From the NCBI GenBank assembly GCA_015501075.1, contig JADNYJ010000216.1, positions 1 through 59,134 of the forward strand: a DNA stretch of 59,134 nt. Direction: 5' to 3'. The notes under the pieces are model-generated. The model was given only the letters and a program-made list of their open reading frames with translations, was not told the DNA's origin and searched no databases. Source of the DNA: Gymnopilus junonius. Taxonomy: Eukaryota; Basidiomycota; Agaricomycetes; Agaricales; Galerinaceae. Shown here piece after piece: positions 20,492-32,539 of the stretch (the first letter of the stretch is position 1; each line of letters begins with the position of its first letter). Position numbers and translations under genes: made by a program.

Positions 20492-21805
20492 ATGGACCTT
20501 CCTCAGGAGATCATCGATGCAATCATTGATAAAGTGAATAGCCAGGGAGGAAGGAGATCTCTCTCGTCCGTTGCCCTGTGTTGTCGGTCCTTCTTACACC
20601 GGGCCCAATCCCACTTATTTCGGAGCATCAACGTTGCACCTTCGCGCTGTTTCCAGCAGGACTCCGATGATTGGGTTATGTTCCACACAATTCTGGTCGA
20701 GTCGCCCACCATCAAATACCACGTACGAGAAATATTTGCCAAGCGCTTGGACTACCGCCCTGTTTATAAAACGCTTGCGTATTTGTCATGGACATGTAGT
20801 GAACACGACGATGCGTCGCAGCGCCATCGTTTGTCGAACTCGATCATGAAGAAATGGTACATCCGCAAAATGTCACATCTTTCATACATCCTGAATTTGC
20901 TCCCCAGTTTGGAAGCCATCAGGCTGAATTATGGGATGCAAAATTGGATCGAATGGCGAGATATCCTTGATACCGATGGTCGAAAGGCTCTCACGCCCTT
21001 TGCATTCCAGCAATCAATGAGAAGCCTTATATTGTGCTGTACAAGCCATGTCCCAATAACTGTCATGGATTCTATCCTTGGGCTTTCTCAGCTCACCACC
21101 CTGGTACTCGACCATATCACCCTAGATGGCGACGATCTTCTTCAGAATTGGCCTAGGAAATCGTACCTTGTTAATCTCGAAACATTCGGATTCATGCAGG
21201 AATATCGCCATCCAGATGGGCTGGCCCTTTCAGACATGAAAAGACTAGTAAATTTAATCATTTGCACTGCAGCACGAATGATTCGAAAGTTAATATTGGC
21301 TCACACATTGGAAGGCAAGTCACATCAATTTACGTGCAACCTGTAGCATTGACAATGTGTAGGAATGACCAACATCCAGATATTAGAGAACCTCAAGGTG
21401 TTCTCCACCGTCGCTGAGCGACCGCATTACCTGCCCACAGCTCGACTTGCCCTCGAACAGATCATAGCGTCGCAACGTCAAACAATTGAAGTTCTCGAGT
21501 TTTTTGGAATGCCAAACCAATGTCGGAAATGGGCCATCGACGAGGTACGCGAGGATTGGAAAGAATTCGACGATTTACTTGAGGATGATGCGTTTTCGAA
21601 CTTGAAGGAGTTCAGGCTGCTCTTTGAATCATTCCAGAGCTCCGAGGACGTCAAGAAATATGATCCTCAGACGTATAGCGTCTGCTATACCACTGAAGAA
21701 GTTGTCGCGTTATTTAAAGCCTCCCTCTCCAAGGCATCTGCGAGAGGCGTCAACTTTACTTACGCGCTAAAGCATGATCAATATGGTTTACTAAATAGAT
21801 ATTAA
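20492..21805 (+). CDS. F-box-like protein
   Basis: Two exons (20492-21314, 21363-21805) encode about 421 residues. The intron is of GC-AG type (GCAAGT...GTGTAG) and joins LEG-MTN in frame. The N terminus MDLPQEIIDAIIDKVNSQGG then SLSSVALCCRSFLHRAQSHL has the LP-x-E-(I/L)...C-x-S...A-x-x-x-L(F) spacing of fungal F-box domains, the part that binds Skp1 in an SCF ubiquitin ligase. The rest has leucine-rich helices and strands (LTTLVLDHITLDGDDLLQNW) of the kind that bind substrates. ATG 20492 was chosen because the F-box begins right after it. No disruption is visible. It is not closely similar to the three F-box copies further right. Confidence 0.75.
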
Positions 21806-21968
21806 ACAAATTCATAAGTTTCTATGAAGGCGACGGACTGTGTGGCTCGTCGAATAAAATCACAAAGTAATGTTACAAGGCGTAATGTAATGTACATACT
21901 GGTCAATGAAGAGAAATGACGCGAAGCTCTCTCAGCAATTCTCTGTCCCAAAAGTCAGGAAATGTATC

Positions 21969-23122
21969 CTAAATCGAAAGAAAGGACTCACCGAGCTGAC
22001 AAGCTTCCATTCCGATTATCCAGTCTTCGTTCTCCTCCTGTCCACCAACTATTTCAGCAATGGAAGAGCCTTCAACTTCACCCAGCATAGCGTCCGCCGT
22101 CTGATCTCCAAAGGCCTCGTGTTCCTCAATAACCTGTCCGGCGCCGAATGCAGACTCCATTGCACCGGGATGAAGAAAAGACTGCCCTGGAGGGATCTGA
22201 AGCTCTCTCCACATTCGAAAAATTGCCAGACATCCCAGAATGGCGTCTATGGTCTCCGCGTTGAGACTTCCATCCTTTTTGAAATTGAGTAGGCGATCTA
22301 TGCTGTGTATTCTGACGCCAATAGATGCGATGACAAAACGAGGATGGACGTGAGATTCGAGAATGGGGAAGTCGGGATATGGGTAAAAGTAATGGTGGAT
22401 ATCGGCGGGCGTGATAGGCTCTTGCGGTTCGACTTGTCGTACAACGCGTTCAAGAGGAAGAGCCCCGCAACACACGGAAGGAATTAGGCGGTATTTGAAA
22501 GTTTCTCCCTGTAGGACACTTGTTAGGATTCACTTCAAGGAAAAGAAATAGGGTCATACGGTAACGAGCCCAGTTGTTCCAGGACGCACTCCTAATGCTC
22601 CATTGGGGAGGTAAGTTTTGATGATATGGTCTTCAGGAAGCAGTATCCAAGCGCCCTTCTCCAATAGGTAGTGTAGGTGAGAACTCACTGGTGGATGGCT
22701 TCAATAAATCAGAGAGTTGAAGGATTCCAAAGATGACTTACAACGTAAAACATTCAGACTATTGTCGACGTTCAAGGTCTGGTAGCCTAATCCCCAAGCA
22801 TATTCGAGCTTCGTAAGCTAAGTATCAATGGCTATAAGTATGTGATAACTGAAGTGAAAATGCATCATAGACTTACCAGATTATCATCAGTGTCCCGAGG
22901 AAGCATGTGGGCATATTGAACGCCGTATAATTCGGGCGAGTTCAATATCAGGCAGCGATTCCCACTCAAATGCGCAGTGGCTTCATCTACTCGGTCTTTC
23001 ATTCGCTTGCTCATCGGCAATCCTACGGTATTGCCGCCGTCTCTTCTCCTTTTCGGCGTGGAGTGCTGTCGGAATGTTGGTACGCTTGGGGAAATATTGT
23101 TCACCATGGGCTCAGGATCCAC
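21969..23122 (-). CDS. HNH-endonuclease-domain protein
   Basis: Four exons (23122-22877, 22817-22742, 22687-22560, 22508-21969) join in frame to about 329 residues. After a basic N terminus (TPKRRRDGG, SKRMKDRV) come GNRCLILNSPELYGVQYAHM, LTKLEYAWGLGYQTLNVDNS, LNVLRLSSHLHYLLEKGAWI and LLPEDHIIKTYLP. His (QYAHM), Asn (DNSLNVLRL) and His (SSHLHYLL) give the HNH order of the HNH_2 type that is expanded in Agaricomycetes, where most have no known role. The C-terminal half (PEPQ, YPYPDFPILESHVHPRF) is typical of the same proteins. An extra intron may start at GTGAGT near 21991. No stop or frameshift was seen. Nuclease activity is inferred from the fold only. Confidence 0.7.
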
Positions 23123-25785
23123 GGACCAATGATAAGTCGGCGGAGAAGAACGAAGGACTAAGAGTGGGCAAGGGCGTGTGGCTGATATTGGAGTTCGACG
23201 AGGGTTTCTTCAAAGGATGGATGGAGGTTGCAAGAAGGATCGTTGCCCAATGCATCACGTGAGGGTTTACTAAATGCACGTGGCGCGAGTCGGGACGCGT
23301 CTCGAGAGCAGAGCATCATCAGAGGAGAAAGGGAAAGGACAGCATATAACATATACAACAGAGCCTACTGGAGAGAACGTGAAGTAGCGATAATATGCAA
23401 GGATAATGTAGAAAGTGGCCAATATTTAGGACGACTAGCCGACCACATGATCGGAGTACCCATGAAGCTGGAAAGGCAAAGACAATGAGGGAATCCTATA
23501 GCAACGTCCATATCAGAAGCAGAAAAACCTGAGCATGTGTCGTACTGCTCCAACTTCGTCTGTCGGCTTGGAGCTGAGCCGGGGACATTCGCAGTCGAGA
23601 GCCTTCATTTTCATCTGGCCACCTCCTCAACGAGACGCACTTCTAATATCTATAGATGAGTCCCGCCCTCAGCCTTCCCCCTTGTCCGTTACCACGGCCA
23701 TACCGACTGGAGGATGCAGTGCCTGCACGTGCTAGAAGAAAGACTGCAGAGGTTGGGCTGGACGCAAAGATAGAACGAAGCCGATAATGGCGAAAATCCT
23801 AGAGACTTCGGAAGTTGCAGGATGTCGATAAGGATGAGCCGACAAGGAATTGCGAGTTGCCTTAATCCACATGCTTATGCAGAGCAACAAGATTATCAGG
23901 AAGAGCGCTCAAAGGTGAAGGTTAAAGACCGTTACTTGAGGGTTGCCTGACTCGCGGATGCATCAAGATTACTTTTTGGCTTCCCAAAAATCAAGAAAAC
24001 CTTGGCAAAGTAAAATGAAAAGATGAGCACATATCACAATGAAAAGATCACAAAGGCAGAACGAACAAAGGAGAGGAACAAAACACAAAATAACTCACAA
24101 CTTGCAGTCATAGGAAACATTGACAAAACAGTCGAAATCACAGCGTGGGTGAATTTGAAGTTGAGGTGGCGACGATGATGTCCGTGCTGATCGACCAGTG
24201 TCCTAAGACATGCAACAAGTGCGTCGTCACCAATCTGCGAGTCACTGAATGACCCAGCTTCTGCCGCCCTGTTCGAAAAGTCCCGACAGCCACGTCTTCT
24301 TCATGATAAATTTGAAACGGGAAAACGCTGCCTGCATCAGGACGCGTACCATCATCGCCTAGTCAACGCTGCCTGGATGGAAGAAAAAATCGGACAGTTC
24401 GCGCGTGGTCCACTAACAGAAACGCGGAATAATTCGTTGGACACGCGATGTTTGCATAGCGAGTGGAAAATGGTCGCATAGTAGGAATGGACGTTGGCGG
24501 CACCGGCAGATGGAGGCCTTGGACGTTTTGGAATATCGAAGAGATGAGCGTATGGAGTGTTATTCACTTGGGGAGTCAGACCCACGTGGCAGGAGGTGCG
24601 GAGAAATAAGATTATCCTTTCTTCGTGATTTGTGGCTGACCTTGGTAACGCTGAACGTCGAGGATGAAGAGGACGTGGAAGGTCCATAAGCATCTGAAGA
24701 AGCAGCAGAATGGTTGGAAAATGTGTCTACTTCGAGAGCCTAAGCCTCTACTCTAAAAGGTCGCATTGGCCAATATGTTTCGGCGTGAGGAGTGCCGTTG
24801 CCGCTAATGTTGTCGAGCCTGGAGTCACTGCAGGTCAACAGAGGATACAGCAGGGCTACTCTGTCCAGTGGCAACCTCATCCGCGACTCGTCATTTCAGC
24901 TCTGAAATTTCTCCTCCTATACTAAAGCAAACCTGAAAACACCTCAGCCCAGATAGAAGCTGAAAGAGAAAGAGAGACATACCCAGAGAAGAAAGAGACC
25001 ATACCTTTGAAGGATGCAACTATGTTGATCCGACATGCAGTCTACAAGTCAACGTTATATGAATAAAGCATTCAAAAAAAAAGTTAGAAAAAAGGGTAGA
25101 CTTACTTAGTTCGTCAAGGCAGGAGCCGAAGGTCTAGGTCCAATTACTGTATGCTTCCGGAAGCATGTTCGAGGTCATAAGCGGTTGTACGCATCGGTGT
25201 TACTTCAAGTTCGGAGAAGAATTCAAAAAGAATGACAGGCGCAATGGCTCATCGAGTGACGAGTCCCGCCCCGACGTATGCTAGGGTTAAGGTCTGCTGA
25301 CTAATTTAGTGTCGGCATCAGTCGGGTCTCCGCCCTTTTACGACCTGCTCACCTCAACTTTGCCTGCGATGCTTTCTCAGTGATATTTCAGCATGCTCTG
25401 AAGCTCCGCTTTACCCTATATTCCTTCTTTGATAAGCAAGGCTGATTATGCGTGATCAATAACTCGTGTTTATGTTGTCCGCTTACATGGTGAATTTTTC
25501 GCTGCTGGTGGTCTTCATCCATTGCCTTGATTGGTTGTTCATGCTGTTCGGTAACGATCAAATCGCACGTTGCATTTATGATTCGAAAGTTTTCTTTTGA
25601 TTATTCTTCTTCGTATAGACAAGCTTTGGTAACGATAATTCCTTATCAACCACGACATGTGCGATGGTCAGGGTCTATTTTCCGAACGACGCCTTCTGCT
25701 TGTTTTATCGATAGATGTTGTCTCAGGCCTGCAACTCGAATGCGCACAAATGACTGTATACCCAACCCTCTCGACTAGTAACCTG
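23123..25785. other. No recognisable gene
   Basis: Several frames open on both strands (for example 24352-24693 minus) but none shows a known motif. A block with CTAGGGTTAAGGTC lies at 25281-25294 and recurs at two other places in the F-box region. Confidence 0.4.
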
Positions 25786-25955
25786 TGTAAGATATCAAAG
25801 ATGGCAAAGACGTACTATTCTGATTCCTACTCATTTGATGAAGTAACTGGTAACCGACATGAGATATCAAAGATAGGGAAAGAGGTAGTCTTATTTGATG
25901 TCAAGTCACTGGCGCGAGGTATCAAAGAGGTAATCAGATTCCCACTCATTTGATG
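25786..25955. repeat. Short degenerate tandem repeat upstream of an F-box gene
   Basis: The pair GATATCAAAGA and TCATTTGATG (or TTATTTGATG) recurs three times at about 65, 60 and 45 bp spacing. It ends about 150 bp before the F-box start at 26105, in a plausible promoter/5' UTR position. Confidence 0.4.
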
Positions 25956-26104
25956 GGGAAGGACGTCACGGAAGGACGGGTATGATGTTTCACTTTTCAA
26001 CTTTACTAATTACAACCAATATCTTCTCAAGGTACTTTGACAATTCTCTAGGTAAGCTTGTCATTCCATACTCGTCAATAACTACATTTCCCGAATCCTT
26101 CAGC

Positions 26105-27219
26105 ATGCCAGATCTCCTTCCTGAACTTCTGGACACCATCGTTGGGTTTATTTCCGACACCTCAACACTCTGTGCTTTGTGCTTTACGAATAGAACACTT
26201 TGCTACTCTGCTGAGCGGCAACTTTATTCTTCGATGAAAAACAAGTCTAATTCGATTACTATGATGAAGTTCCTGATGACCATCATCCAGGTACCTCGAC
26301 TTGCTGAACATGTCATAGAATACCACTTCTCTACAGTACCGGATCGAAAAGTCCCTCATCATGTCTTGGGGGATCTTGTAGGGAAGGGCCTTATAGTGAT
26401 GAAGAACTTACACATTCTGACAATATGGTCTTCGGATGACAACCCATTCCATGCCAACCTTCTGGACATGGACGGCGGTGTAACCTTCCAATTGCAGAAG
26501 CTATATTGGTATGGAAAGTCCGACATGAATCATCTACAAAAAATTCTAGAGCAGCAGCGGCACAGTCTTCGTCAATTACGTATGGGCCCCGCCCGCTCCG
26601 GAACCTTCGCCCCAATCATGTTCCCCGAACTCGAAAAATTATCTGGCGATCTACGTGTTCTCGCGTCATTCCTTCCCAGTGACCATACCAAGGATTTGAT
26701 TTGCGTTCTCGTTCCACAAGAGCCAATTCCCGACGCCGAGGTACAGGCTCTTCTACAAGGAATGAGGAAAAAGCTCAGTGCAGTGCGGACATTCAGTCTG
26801 CAAGGCATAATCCTCAGGCCCGGATTAGATTCATTTCATGGGCTATTGGATCATATGGAGATCCTGCAATTGTCAGGATTGAAAAATAATGAAGTAAGTT
26901 GCTTCATTAACGATACTTCAGAAATTAGTTACAAAAGCTTCACCTTACAACCCAGGAACTTCACCTGTTATCTGACTTCCCATCACTTCGCGAAGTCGTT
27001 CTGTCAGACACCAACGTAAGACCGCCTATTATTCCACAAGAGGATTGGCATGCAGTGGTAACGCACCTGTTCGAGGAGTGCCCGAAGTTGGCGTTGATAA
27101 ATGTCCAGTATAAGTGGGATTGGCTGACAAAATCCTCAACATATAGGAGATGGATGAGAGGGGGCACGGTACCTGTTGAATTGACGAGCAAGGAGGTTAT
27201 AGGAGAGCGTTTTATGTAG
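26105..27219 (+). CDS. F-box-like protein, family copy 1 (intact)
   Basis: Two exons (26105-26893, 26956-27219; intron GTAAGT...CCCAG) give about 350 residues without stops. The N terminus MPDLLPELLDTIVGFISDTS then TLCALCFTNRTLCYSAERQL is an F-box of the LP-x-E-LL...C-x-x-N-x-x-L type. The rest has leucine-rich strands, with the second exon LHLLSDFPSLREVVLSDTNV as the last repeat. Presumably an SCF substrate receptor. Two other copies of the same family lie at 29004 and 40814. All three share the exon-intron position and the CAGCATGCC start context, so the family spread by gene duplication. Substrate unknown. Confidence 0.75.
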
Positions 27220-28312
27220 CACCATTATTCATAGCGAAAGGATGATGCACGGAGCGAAGTAATTGCAGACGCTCATTTCCGTACCAGAACTGGAACGAAA
27301 ACGGGAAAGGACATCGCTCAATAGAAATAAGGACTGCGAAAAAGAAAGGAAAGGAGCTCACCACAACCACAGACAGGAAAAAGGTTTAACTCGTCGTTTC
27401 AAGATATTAAAACTAGTTCCCGTCGTCCAAGTATTTCCACAGTTAGAACTACCGGCTAGAATGATTACTTACAATCACTCAGAGCAGAACCAGCCCCAAA
27501 GGAACACGCCTAGCAGGTGGACTACGCGCGCCATATACGTTGTCGCCCTACGTCGATGAAATTTCAGTGAACGAGGAAGGAGCGCCGTAGGCTGAAGAAA
27601 TGGAAGTACTTTTGAATTACAAGTGAAAAAAAGGCTTATTAGGCAGATAAATCCCTCTCCGACGGCCCTACTGTTTGCGAGAGTCGTACTGGACACAGAC
27701 GTGAACGTTGACAAGCGACGCATTAGCGCTGGGTGCTGAAGACAGTTGGGAGTAGAATGCACAGCGCAGTCACAAAAGCCAAGGGCACCCGCCCACTGGT
27801 TGTTTCCCGCGCCCCCTGCGTGGCCTAGGGTTAAGGTCCGTCGGTTGAGCGGGATCTGTCGGGATCTATGCTCTCTTCCGGGTTTTCCCCCCATAGTACT
27901 GGGTATCCAAAAGCGGAAAAAGGAGGCAAAAGAGCGAAAAAGAAATAGAATTAGTAGAAATATTCATGATCCTTTATTTCATGCAAAGAATGCATACAAT
28001 TATAACTCATTTCAAGCCTTTGCTTTCCTTGCTTTTTTTCTGGTGTGCTTCATGCGCACAAGTCAGGAAAATTGGGTTGCCTCCCTGCAGCCCACCCAAA
28101 ACTCTACAAACAGCAAATCAGTGCGAAAAAATGGGTAAAATTTTTGTTATTAATTGTTGATAGCATATGCATTATTAGAGACCTTCTGAGCTCTGAAAAT
28201 TGGTCAACCACGCTCATGAAATGCCCGAATCTCAGAGATGAGCATCGCGAGTGGCGGCACCCAGCCCGTGGCTGAATATGGTAATATGGCAGATAACATT
28301 GGCCATGGCAGC
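27220..28312. other. No recognisable gene
   Basis: Includes CCTAGGGTTAAGGTC at 27824-27838, a motif shared with 25281 and 31055. The minus-strand frame 27475-27894 shows no domain. Confidence 0.4.
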
Positions 28313-28595
28313 TAACATTCCGATGATTTACATAGCTCAATGATCACGGTAAAACATTCTAAAGAGACAGTTCTTTTTATTATATGTATCTACACATGCC
28401 TGAATATTTCAGAGATTTAAAGATGACATTTGCATCCAAGAAGGTGAAAATGAAGGTAACATTTCGATGTTTTATGCCTCGTCAAGGCCTTGATAAAAAA
28501 TTCTAAACAGACAGATTTGATTGATATATACTCATACATGCTCCTGTAAGTCCTTGTATCCCAAAAATCTCATTTGCATTCAGGAGGTCGACAAC
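28313..28595. repeat. Two diverged direct repeats of about 144 bp
   Basis: 28313 onward (TAACATTCCGATG...ATTCTAAAGAGACAG...CATTTGCATCCAAGAAGG) is repeated from 28457 (TAACATTTCGATG...ATTCTAAACAGACAG...CATTTGCATTCAGGAGG). Similarity is clear but there are many differences and small gaps. No coding content. It lies in the promoter region of the next F-box copy. Confidence 0.5.
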
Positions 28596-29003
28596 AGTGG
28601 CAAGCAGCCTACTGTCTCAGACATTGCCGGGCAGATAACAACCCAGCACTATGGGCGGTCAACCCTCTTCCGCTCTGTCATGATCGCCTCCAACGACTCG
28701 ATAATTTGCACTCTTATGTATGGAACATATATTAATATTCGCTATTTATGGCACGGGCTAGCTTATCAAGGAGTTTGTAAGCATTTGAACAGTAAGTTCA
28801 AGTCACCCTGATATACCTCGTGCTTGCGGTAAGATCCGTTTACTACGCCTTTGAAGTGCGCTCCCGTGGCATCATTACCTTATTAATATTATTGACCATC
28901 ACAGTTGAATCCCATCTTATTCTATCTGTGAGCCCCAAGGTAAGTAATCGATTCCATTGACCAGGTTGGATTCTACAAACTTACCAATAAGAATACCTTC
29001 AGC

Positions 29004-30133
29004 ATGCCGGATCTTCCACCCGAACTCTTTCCCGTCATCATCAGCTTTATCTCCGATCCACTGACACTCTGCGCCTTGTGCTTGTCCCACAGAATGCTTA
29101 GGTATGCCGCCGAAAAGCAGCTTTATTCATCCGTAGAAAACAAATCAAGTTCTGCTCGGACATTCAAATTCCTCTCGACCATCGTCGAAACACCTCGCCT
29201 CGCTGAATACGTGATCCAATATCGCTTTATTGGGCAACTCAATGTCCCAGTCAACCCTGATATGCTGCGTCTTGTGGCGGAAGGCTTCATAGCGATGAAA
29301 AACCTCAAGTTCCTCCGATTTTCAGAGTCTTATGTCACACCATTTCATGCCGAGCTCTTGGACAAGGACTGCGGTGTAAGCTTCCAACTGGAAATGCTAT
29401 CCTTCGATGACATTTCGAAAGGGAATTATCTGCAAAAGGTTCTGGAACAACAACGACACACCCTTCGCGAATGATATCTGGAATCTATTCCCAGAGCAAC
29501 CTTCTCTCCTGCTCCTCTTACATTTCCCCGACTTACAAGGTTATCTGGCGATCTTCAGGTTCTCGAGTCGTTCATTCTGGGAAGTCGAGTCACGTATTTG
29601 ACATGGGTTCTGACTGAAGATGAAGATGACTCTATTCCTGACGAAGGACTGCGAGCTCGACTAGAAGGAATGGCGAAAGAACTTGGCGCAGTGAGGGCAT
29701 TCTGTTTGGAAGGCAGATACCACAGGCCCGGATTAAGTATATTTCGAGGGCTATTGGATAACATGGAGATCTTTCGATTGTCATTATGGAGGTCGAGCCC
29801 TACCGAGGTAAGCTCCAGAATTATATTTCTTAAAGTGGTTTTCTGACGTTGCATACCATAATCTAGGAAATCGAATTCTTACATATTTTCCCATCCCTTC
29901 GCAAGCTCGTCCTGTCTCCAGGAACTCCCCTAGGTCTCTCTCCAATTCGACAAAAAGATCGGCCGGGATTCGTCGCACAACTATTCGAGAAATGTCCGAA
30001 GCTAATTGTGATGTATTTCCAGCAAGATTGGAATCGAAAGACGAGGTTCTTGATATATCAAAAATGGGAGAAGGGCAGTCCTGTAGCCATTGATATGATT
30101 AGCACGGATGTTGTGGCAGAACTGTTTCTTTGA
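29004..30133 (+). pseudogene. F-box-like protein, family copy 2, one in-frame stop
   Basis: Same layout as copy 1: exon 29004-29807, intron GTAAGC...TCTAG, exon 29867-30133, about 357 codons. It starts MPDLPPELFPVIISFISDPL then TLCALCLSHRMLRYAAEKQL. The only defect is a TGA at 29472-29474 (LRE-stop-YLESIP), codon 157; the frame then continues to the normal end. In frame sense and splice sites are kept, so the stop is recent or could be read through in rare cases. A gene model that starts downstream of the stop would lack the F-box. Confidence 0.75.
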
Positions 30134-30469
30134 CGTATATGAATGTGCAAGTAATTTCTTTCTCGTTAAATGCATACCTCTGAAGTCGCGTATTCTGATA
30201 AACGAGAATACGAATGAATGCGCTCTGGGGCATGAGCAACGACCATGTAGCTCCTATTCGAGCCTTTCAAGCAAAAAGAAAAGGTCCATTACGCCTTAAC
30301 CAGAAAATCGCTGGAGATTATTGATTTGAGATGGTGTTGGAGATTACAATGAAAATACCATAGTTACTCCTTGAAAGTGAACTTGTTAGGCAGTGAAAAG
30401 ATGACCTGGTGTAAGAATATAAGTCGATAAATGTCATAAGAAGACGATAAAATACTCTATGAACAAAAG

Positions 30470-30770
30470 TTAGCCTGCAGAGTAGAGAGGCGTATACTTC
30501 GACTCCTTGGTTGGATCATAATACTCGCAATTTAGCTTATCAAAGCAGCCAACGGGTGGTGATGTCTCATTTCCAAGACCACCAGTTTACTATTATGCAG
30601 GATCAAATATCAGTAACAGACCAACGTATTATAGTAAACGCAAAGCGCACCTACGTTATTGACCTCTCCTGATAACACTGCAGCAATCGTTCCAGCAAGA
30701 GGTACGTATTCTAGCCACGGAGCGTCATAAAACTGACCTAGCTAAAGCCAAGGTTGGATCGGAAGTATAC
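30470..30770 (-). pseudogene. Small gene fragment of unknown family
   Basis: On the minus strand GQFYDAPWLEYVPLAGTIAA then VLSGEVNN is followed by a GTAGGT donor, and downstream by GGLGNETSPPVGCFDKLNCE then YYDPTKESKYTPLYSAG and a stop (30470-30472). The two pieces look coding but no acceptor joins them cleanly (a TAA lies right after the only AG), so the fragment is probably broken. I do not recognise the family. Confidence 0.3.
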
Positions 30771-32539
30771 AACCTCTATAGCACGCATTCAAATTTCGTA
30801 GAATAGTATACAATTTAGCGGCTCGGCGATAATCAACACACACCTGCAGATAATATCATCGTTATGATTTGTAGAACCACCAATTTCAAGATCCACCCCC
30901 CAGTTGCGTTGAAGGAGTTACATCTCCCAAGAGTTCCGGAGCACCAAGTATCTCGCGAAGTTCTTTGAGAGAGGCAAGCTGGAGCGTATTCCGGGAGGCG
31001 TTTGTTGTCGGGACTCGGGACAACGTCGTTGCCTATTGCACCCGCCCATTCATCCTAGGGTTAGGGTCAGTTTCCAGCGTCTCCGCCGCTCTCTTCCGAA
31101 CTCTCATGATCACCTTTCGTGCCCATTGCCCCATGTTGTACTCGGTATCGACCCTGCCAATGAATAAGGTGTACTTTCAAAAACCACAAATGCTAGCTCG
31201 AGCTTCTGTCTTCCGCGCCTTGAGGAACAAGTCCCTCTGAACCCGACTCTTGTTCTATATTTGATCAAGTCTTGTCACATGCCCTTTGTCTCTCTCTTGG
31301 TCGTGATGGTGGGCCAATCCAACGGGCAATGACCGCGGGGGATCATTGAATCTAGCTTCTTCGCCTTGTCCTGGACCCCTGACCGATGTGCGCATAGATG
31401 GCTCTCCTTCAAGCAATGATTTCGTGCCATTTTCGAGACCACTTTTGAGGTTCTACTATTTCGCATTAAGCGTCTCATAGTTGATTAAATCTCATGTGTA
31501 TCATGATTCCGCACTTCACTGGATCGTGCTTCAAACACAATGACACCAAGGGTCATCAAAGCTTTCGGAACAGGCCTGGATTGCCATTGTTTCTCTCAAT
31601 GTTAAAATTTGCCCCCTTTCTCACATTGTAACTCTAAGCCGGAGACGACCGACTGATACTGATGTCAATTCCGGACAATTCGATCGATTGTTTGACTTTG
31701 TGCACTCACGTCTTAGCGCATAATCTGTGAGCAAGGTCCGATATGCAAAAAAAAACAGTGTTTTTGTGAAGGACCTTCTTATTCTTTAATGCCCTGTGGA
31801 TAAAATCCATTCATACGCGCTTGCCTGATTTCCTGTACTGTTTCGACGGCTGTAGCCCTATTTCCGGAGAATTAAACCTTGGTAAATCCGTTACACCCAC
31901 ATATCAATATATTTCCCTTGGCCCTCTAGTGCTGAGTATTGTTCATAAATCTACACGGGCCTAGCTTGTTTGGACGACTCAAACAAGGGATCGTATTTTA
32001 GTCCTCCGTCTGAAATATTGAGCATTCAAAAGTGCAACTCTTTCTGCCAGCCATGTCTCCGTCTTATGTCATGCATTGTTATTACTTCGAGGTGCGATAC
32101 TTTTCTACGCTCTCTTGCTAGAAAGCTCCTTGTTCCCAAATCGTCCTGAATATTCTGATGTTTCTTCTTTGATTTCATCCTTACCTGGCAGGCGACGCTG
32201 GTCACGCCTTCCGACACACAATCTGTAATAGGAAAAGCACCATATGGGTATGTGATCACGTTATCAAGTCTGGATTCATCGAACAAAGATTCAGGATTCT
32301 TTTTATCCGTTGTCCACATTCCGCTGTTTACTATTCCTCTTGTGCCCTCCTACCATTTTCTGAGCCCTTCAGATTTAAATCAGTCCCCTTCTTCTGCTCG
32401 TCCTTGGAAGGTCCAGCCGTTGAGCACGAAGTTACGCGTTGCAAGGTGTGCCTTTATTTGTCTCCGGTTTCTCCTCTCTCGTGTTCATTTTCTGTATCTC
32501 CTCCATCGATTATAATACTGACTAGGATACCTCCAGGCT
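30771..32539. other. No recognisable gene
   Basis: CCTAGGGTTAGGGTCAG lies at 31054-31070, the third copy of the motif seen upstream of the F-box genes. The frame at 30965-31240 spans it and is probably not a gene. The last 200 bp may be promoter of the MYND gene, with T/C-rich DNA around 32320-32520. Confidence 0.4.

Noticed and set aside
27475..27894. 139-codon minus-strand frame
   Set aside because: No recognised motif, no splice logic; ends in GC-rich DNA where long frames arise by chance.
31055..31070. Interstitial telomere
   Set aside because: Only two TTAGGG-type units; too short to be a telomere remnant, kept only as a shared motif.
30965..31240. 91-codon plus-strand frame
   Set aside because: It runs through the shared CTAGGGTTAGGG motif and has no domain or conserved pattern.
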